Assembly (NCBI GenBank): GCA_950022295.1
Contig: OX465600.1
Location: 306,166,031-306,230,030 of the forward strand
Reading direction: 5' to 3'
Length of the DNA stretch: 64,000 nucleotides
From: Bromus sterilis
Taxonomy: Eukaryota > Streptophyta > Magnoliopsida > Poales > Poaceae
Shown here: positions 58,808 to 64,000 of the stretch, piece after piece
Position numbering within the stretch: the first letter of the stretch is position 1
Layout: every line of letters starts with the position of its first letter
Notes under the pieces: generated by a model
Told to the model about the DNA's origin: nothing
The model's database searches: none
The model's input: the letters and a program-made list of their open reading frames with translations, nothing else
Program-made: the position numbers and the translations under genes

Positions 58808-60220
58808 CAGTCGAAGCGTCGCCGGAGACGCGGAGACTGGACCGGAACTCCTCGAAGTTAGACGTCGGTAGCCCCTTTGTCATGACATCGGCGAACTGTT
58901 GGGCAGTGGGAACGTGAAGAACCCGAACGCACCCAAGGGCCACCTGCTCGCGGACGAAGTGAATGTCAAGCTCGATGTGCTTCGTGCGGCGATGATGGAC
59001 CGGATTGGCGGAGAGGTAGACGGTGGAGACATTGTCGCAGTAGAAAATGGTGGCCCTCGAGATGTCGCAGAGCAGCTCCTGGAGAAGCATGACGAAGCCA
59101 CGAGCACTCAGCAACCGCATTGGCCACGGCCCGGTACTCTGCCTCGGCACTCGAGCGAGAAACCGTGGGTTGTCGCTTAGACGACCACGATATCAAGGAC
59201 GGTCCGAGGTAGATACAGTAACCGGACGTGGAGCGGCGAGTGTCCGGGCAGCCAGCCCAGTCGGCGTCGTAGTAGGCGACGAGGTCGGTGGAGGCCGAGG
59301 CGGTCAACGTGAGGCCCAAGGACATAGTGCCGCAGATGTACCGAAGAATGCGGCGCACTAATGTCCAGTGGGAGTCATGCGGGGCATGCATGTGAAGGCA
59401 CACCTGCTGCACAGCATACTGAAGATCGGTTCGTGTCAGCGTCAGGTACTGTCGGGTGCCGACGATGGAGAGGTAGAACGCGGCGTCCGATGCGGGGGAT
59501 CCCTCCAGAGCGGAGACCTTGGCCTTCGTGTCGATGGGCGTAGACGCGGGCTTGCAGTTAAGCATGCCGGCTAGCTCGAGAAGCTCGTGGGCGTACTTCT
59601 GCTGATGCAGGAAGAAGCCGTCGGGCCGCCGTACCACCTCGATGCCAAGGAAGTAGTGCAGGGGGCCAAGTCCTTGAGGGCGAACTCGGCACGAAGACGA
59701 GCAGTGAGCTGCTGAAGGAGCTCGGTCGTGGAGGTCGTGAGGATGATGTCGTCGACGTATAGAAGCAAGTATGCCGTGGTAGCTCCATGATGGTAGACGA
59801 AGAGCGAAGCGTCGGAGCGGGTAGACCGAAAGCCCAGCTGCTGAAGGAATGCCGCGATGCGCTGGTACCACGCACGTGGTGCTTGTTTCAGCCCATAGAA
59901 AGAGCGGGAGAGCAGGCACACATGGTCGGGGTGCTCGGTGTCGACGAAGCCAGTGGGTTGCTGACAGTAGACCTGCTCGGCAAGATGACCGTGCAGGAAC
60001 GCATTGGAAAAATCCAGCTGGTGGACAGGCCAAGCGCGAGAGACTGCCAACTGGAGAACCGTGCGAATCGTGCCCGGTTTGACAACCGGGGCGAAGGTGT
60101 CGGTGAAGTCCACGCCCGCGCGTTGTCGAAAGCCGCGGACGACCCAACGCGCTTTGTAGCGCTCGAGTGTGCCATCAGGTCGTGTCTTGAGCTTGAACAC
60201 CCACTTGTCGCTGATGACGT
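58808..60220 (-). pseudogene. Copia pol fragment: reverse transcriptase and RNase H (copy 2)
   Basis: Counterpart of 17931-19343, with both frameshifts shared. The missing upstream half of the Copia should lie beyond the Athila element, to the right of the window. Confidence 0.9.
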
Positions 60221-61837
60221 TGATACGTCCAAAACGTATCTATAATTTCTGCTTGCTCCATGCATGTTTTCTGTGATATTGCTATGATCTAGATACACTT
60301 TCATACACTTTTGATCATATTTGGACTAACCTATTAACTCAGTGCACCACAGTGCCAGTTCCTGTTTTCTGCTGTTTTTCTATTTCAGTTTTCCCCCATA
60401 TAAAAAGTGCTCCAAAAATTCGGGAAAATTCAGATAAAAAATCAGCGTGAAGGAACCTTCCGGAAGAACCTGGGTGGGGCCAGAGGGCCACCACCAGGGG
60501 CCCAGGCGCCCTGGTGGCGCGCCTGGACCCCTGGTGGCCCCCCTGGCTGCCCCCTTCGCCTATATATTCTCCGTCATGGGAAACTTCTGAGAGGAGAACC
60601 CTTTTTCGCGATCTCGCTTCTGTTCCGCCGCCGCCGCGCTTCCGAGATCGGGAGCACCAGAAGACCTCTTCCCGGCACCCTACCGGAGGGAGGGTTGACC
60701 TCTGGGAGTCTCCTCTCCACCATGGATGCTTCCCGGATGTCTTGTGAGTAGTTTTCCTTGGACCATGGGTCCGTGATCAGTAGCTATGTGATGTTCTCAT
60801 CCCCTCTTTGTTCTTCATGGTTTAGACCTCGTGAGCCCCCCTACATGATCGAGGCACTTTTGTAATCTTTATGCTATTGCTATGCTGAGTTTGATGGGAT
60901 CTGATGGATTATGAGATTATGTTCAGATTGTGATTGAGTAATATATTTGGTTCTTATCTCTTATATTTTTGTTCCTAAGTAATTCTTGCATGTTCTCCGT
61001 TGCTGTTTATTGCTTTGGCCAAGTAGTAGGTACTAACCCCAAGAGGGAACGTTATGCTCGATTGTGGGTTCATGCCCCCCGATGACACGCTTGAGTGACA
61101 GAAACATGAGTCTAGGGGATGTGTTGTTGCCACAAGGGGGAAAACAACGATGCTTGTAACCGCGGTTGCAAGGATTGTTTACTTTACGCAAAGTGCTTTT
61201 TAATGCAGTTGTCTGTTGCTTTGGGTTTACACTTTGGGTGGGGCTCGCAACTTAATACCAGCGAGATGTTCTGGATAGATATCTCAAGGTGGATGATTAG
61301 TAGTAGATGCAGTTGAATTTCGGTCTACTTATTTTGGCGTACTGCCCGTGCTTTTGAGACTCTTCCTTTCTTTTGTAGCATAGTTAGCATTGCGGTGCGT
61401 TCATAATCCTGTCAATTGCCCTTCTGTAATTTGTTCACCTTGCATAGCAGTTTTATCGTCTTTTGGGAGAGAGACATCACTAGTGAACATCAAGTATCCC
61501 GGTCCATATCCTCATCATTGTTTACACACTCATTTACTTTTCTGCTTTTACTTTTAGTTGCTATCATTATCCTTTGTGTTGTATCCTTTGTGAACAACAA
61601 GACCGGAGAGATTGACAACCTCTCTGAACTTCGTTGGGAACAAAGTTATTTGTGTCTGTGTGCAGGTCCGCGTCAGTAGCGCCGCTGACACCTAATTATC
61701 ATCTCCGGAGTCCTACTGGAGACAAACCTTGGTATCTTTAATGAGGGAAATTTGTTGCTGTGCTACATCACGCCTTCCACTTGGGGCTCACCAACGAAGG
61801 GCGAGAAATCACTATCATTACCTCGCACATCAAGCCA
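60221..61837 (+). mobile_element. 5' LTR of an Athila-type Gypsy retrotransposon (copy 2)
   Basis: Counterpart of 19344-20960. Here the element is not truncated by the junction, so its 3' LTR followed by GACGT is expected to the right of the window. Confidence 0.85.
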
Positions 61838-61843
61838 AATTTC

Positions 61844-61861
61844 TGGCGCCGTTGTCGGGGA
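61844..61861 (+). promoter_or_regulatory. Primer-binding site, tRNA-Asp type (copy 2)
   Basis: Same TGGCGCCGTTGTCGGGGA site, six bases after the LTR. Confidence 0.8.
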
Positions 61862-62000
61862 CTCCGAGTGCTAAGATAGGGGAGTTGCACACTACCCATT
61901 ACCTTTGTTTTTTTAGTCTTGTTAGTTTACCTTTCAGTTTTTATCTTTGTGTCTTATATCAAAAATCACAAAAAAAAAATCTGCCACACTTGCTGCTGCT

Positions 62001-64000
62001 ATGGGTTCCACTGAAAACACCAAGTTGTGTGACTTCACTAGTCACAACAACCAAGACTTTATCTACACCCCCATTGCCACACCTGCCACTTCAGCTACCT
62101 CTTATGAAATTAAACCTGCCTTGCTAAACCTTGTTATGAGAGATCAATTCTCTCGTGCTGGAGATGCTGCTGCTTTACACTTGAATAATTTTGTTGAATT
62201 ATGTGATATGCAAAAGTATAAAGAAGTAGAAGGTGATATTGTTAAGCTCAAGCTTTTTCCTTTCTCTTTAAGGGGAGAAGCTAAAATCTGGTTTCAATTT
62301 TTGCCTAGGAATAGCATAGATTCTTGGGATAAGTGCAAAGATGCTTTTATAGGGAAGTACTACCCACCTACTAAAATTATCCAATTAAGGAGTAACATTA
62401 TGAATTTTAAGCAACTGGATAATGAACACGTTGCCAAAGCTTTGGAACGAATGAAATCTCTTGTTAAGAAATGCCCTACACATGGTTTGACTACCTGGAT
62501 GGTTATCCAGACTTTTTATGCAGGCTTGAACTTTACCTCGCGGAACCTGTTAGATTCGGCCGCGGGAGGAACCTTTATGTCAACTACACTTGGTGCTGCC
62601 ACGAAGCTTCTCGATGAGATGATGACCAATTATTCCCAATGGCACACCGAACGCGCTCCAACAGGTAGGAAGGTAAACTCTGTCGAGGAAATTACCTCCC
62701 TCAATGAAAAAGTTGACTTAATTATGTCTCTACTTACCAAGCAACCCTCTATTGATCCTCATGATGTCCCTTTAAATTCTTTGATTGCCCAAGAACAAGT
62801 AGATGTGAACTTTATTGCTAGAAACAACTTCAACAACAATGCTTATAGGGGTAATTTTGCTAGCAATCCTAGACCGTTTCCATCCAACTATGGGAACAGC
62901 AACACCTACCCTAGCAACAAGAATCCCTCTTCTGAATTGGAAAACATGCTTAGAGATTTTATCACTACCCAAAAAGCCTTCAATAAAAATGTAGAGGAGA
63001 AATTAGCTAAATTATATAATCTCTCTTTGAAGGTAGAAAGCTTAGCCCTTGATATTGAGATGCTTAAAATTAGAACCTCTCCCCTTGAGGAGAATAAGGC
63101 CACTCCTATTAATGCTATCCAATTACAAATTAATGAAAATATTAGGATGATGGCTAAACTTAAAGAAAGGTGGGCTAGAGAAAAAGAGGAAGAGGATAGA
63201 ATTAAGAGCCTTCTTACATACCACACAGTTGCCACTATCCAAATTGTTGAGGACACCCAAACTATTAGCACCCAATGCACCCCTAGTCCCGTTGGACCTA
63301 TTAATGGTGATGCTAATACCTCAACCAAAGATGAAGAAACTCCTATGAACATAGAGGGTTTCAAACAAGTGAGCCTAGACGACACTACTACCACCTTTGA
63401 TAGTAGTGATATTGATTTTGATAGTTGCACCCTCTCAGAAGTTATTAGCTTGCTACACAAAATGTCTAGAGACCCCCACACTAGCACACTTAATCTTGCC
63501 TTCACGGAGCATATCACAAATGCTCTCATCAAAGCTACGGAGGAGAAGCTTAGAGTAGAATCCTCCATACCTAGGAAGCTAGAGGATGGTTGGGACCCTA
63601 TGATCAAAATTAAATTAAATAACTTCTCTTGCTATGCTTTATGTGATGTTGGAGCTAGTACCTCCGTTATGCCCAAAAGAATATTTGATATGTTTGAATT
63701 GAAGCCCTTTGAGCCTTGTTCTTTTGGTGTTCGTTTTGTTGATTCTTCCGTAAAGAAACCTTTGGGGAAGATCGACGATGTTCTTATCATTGTCAATGAC
63801 AACTATGTTCCCGTTGATTTTATTGTTATGGATATAGAGTGTGAACCTTTGTGTCCAATTATTTTGGGACGTCCTTTTCTTCGCATCGTTGGTGCGGTTA
63901 TTGACATGAAAGAGGGGAATATAAAATTCCAATTCCCATTCAAAAAGGGGATGGAACACTTCCCTAGAAAGAAAATCAAGTTACCTTTTGAGTCCGTTAC
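62001..64000 (+). CDS. Athila-type Gypsy gag-protease, open at window end
   Basis: From the ATG at 62001 the frame stays open for 666 codons to the window edge. The gag region (FPFSLRGEAKIWFQFLP, FYAGLNF) forms the virus-like particle. A Asn-rich linker and a coiled-coil-like stretch with KEEEDR follow. An aspartic protease then starts with CDVGAS (Asp at residue 549; DTGA or DLGA is usual) and continues with PIILGRPFL. No stop or frameshift was met, so this copy may be young. No zinc knuckle was seen. The reverse transcriptase and integrase would follow to the right. Confidence 0.88.
   Translation, partial: MGSTENTKLCDFTSHNNQDFIYTPIATPATSATSYEIKPALLNLVMRDQFSRAGDAAALHLNNFVELCDMQKYKEVEGDIVKLKLFPFSLRGEAKIWFQFLPRNSIDSWDKCKDAFIGKYYPPTKIIQLRSNIMNFKQLDNEHVAKALERMKSLVKKCPTHGLTTWMVIQTFYAGLNFTSRNLLDSAAGGTFMSTTLGAATKLLDEMMTNYSQWHTERAPTGRKVNSVEEITSLNEKVDLIMSLLTKQPSIDPHDVPLNSLIAQEQVDVNFIARNNFNNNAYRGNFASNPRPFPSNYGNSNTYPSNKNPSSELENMLRDFITTQKAFNKNVEEKLAKLYNLSLKVESLALDIEMLKIRTSPLEENKATPINAIQLQINENIRMMAKLKERWAREKEEEDRIKSLLTYHTVATIQIVEDTQTISTQCTPSPVGPINGDANTSTKDEETPMNIEGFKQVSLDDTTTTFDSSDIDFDSCTLSEVISLLHKMSRDPHTSTLNLAFTEHITNALIKATEEKLRVESSIPRKLEDGWDPMIKIKLNNFSCYALCDVGASTSVMPKRIFDMFELKPFEPCSFGVRFVDSSVKKPLGKIDDVLIIVNDNYVPVDFIVMDIECEPLCPIILGRPFLRIVGAVIDMKEGNIKFQFPFKKGMEHFPRKKIKLPFESV

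Larger units (their letters stand above)
40877..62781 (+). repeat. Segmental duplication, copy 2
   Basis: This is the second copy of 1-21904. It continues past 62781 with the intact gag-protease frame of the Athila-type element, which copy 1 lacks. Thus copy 2 keeps the original right flank. Gene-free stretches here match those described for copy 1: 40993-42057, 44389-45658, 45772-46744 and 57577-58599. Confidence 0.97.

Overview
The window is nuclear DNA of a grass, most likely a Triticeae species (wheat, Aegilops or barley relatives). The evidence is the nested transposon content (Stowaway, Tourist-like and CACTA elements, Helitron ends, LINEs with zf-RVT domains, Copia and Athila-type Gypsy LTR elements) around one plant CC-NB-ARC-LRR (NLR) immune-receptor gene that occurs twice. 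I see no bacterial-type operons and no CRISPR array; features recur in direct orientation because of a large duplication.

Layout. Positions 1-21904 (copy 1) and 40877-62781 (copy 2) are the same segment in the same orientation. Every translation I compared is identical, and the only length difference I found is a C-run of 19 versus 20 bases. Each copy holds, left to right: the end of a Tourist-like MITE; a Mariner-type MITE with an inner inverted repeat; a Stowaway-like element interrupted by a CACTA element that carries a 5S-rRNA-like stretch; a TATA box and probable 5'UTR intron; the NLR gene (exon 1 of 376 codons, a 6652-bp intron inside the NB-ARC domain, exon 2 of 747 codons; 1123 aa in all); a tandemly duplicated 3'UTR block; a decayed Copia element on the minus strand; and an Athila-type LTR retrotransposon inserted into that Copia.

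In copy 1 the Athila gag is cut at 21904 and joined to the 3' end of a LINE. In copy 2 the same gag continues, open and in frame, into an aspartic protease until the window ends. The simplest reading is a head-to-tail tandem duplication with a unit of about 40.9 kb, whose new junction is 21904/21905 and whose first 19 kb of copy 1 lie left of the window. The left window edge falls in the middle of a MITE that is complete in copy 2, which agrees with this.

The interval 21905-40876 occurs once here. It contains LINE fragments, a CACTA terminus, a Helitron candidate of up to 9.2 kb (24099-33312), nested Stowaway and foldback MITEs, a degenerate minus-strand LINE (29530-31989) and a nearly complete minus-strand LINE with 16-bp target-site duplications (35628-40253). 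I found no host gene there.

The biological focus is the duplicated NLR. It has a normal CC and NB-ARC signature but carries a 71-residue Asp/Glu-rich insertion in its LRR region, a long transposon-filled intron that splits the NB-ARC, and a duplicated 3'UTR. Two apparently identical copies could change receptor dosage, or could be an assembly artefact; the junction at 21904/21905 is the place to test.
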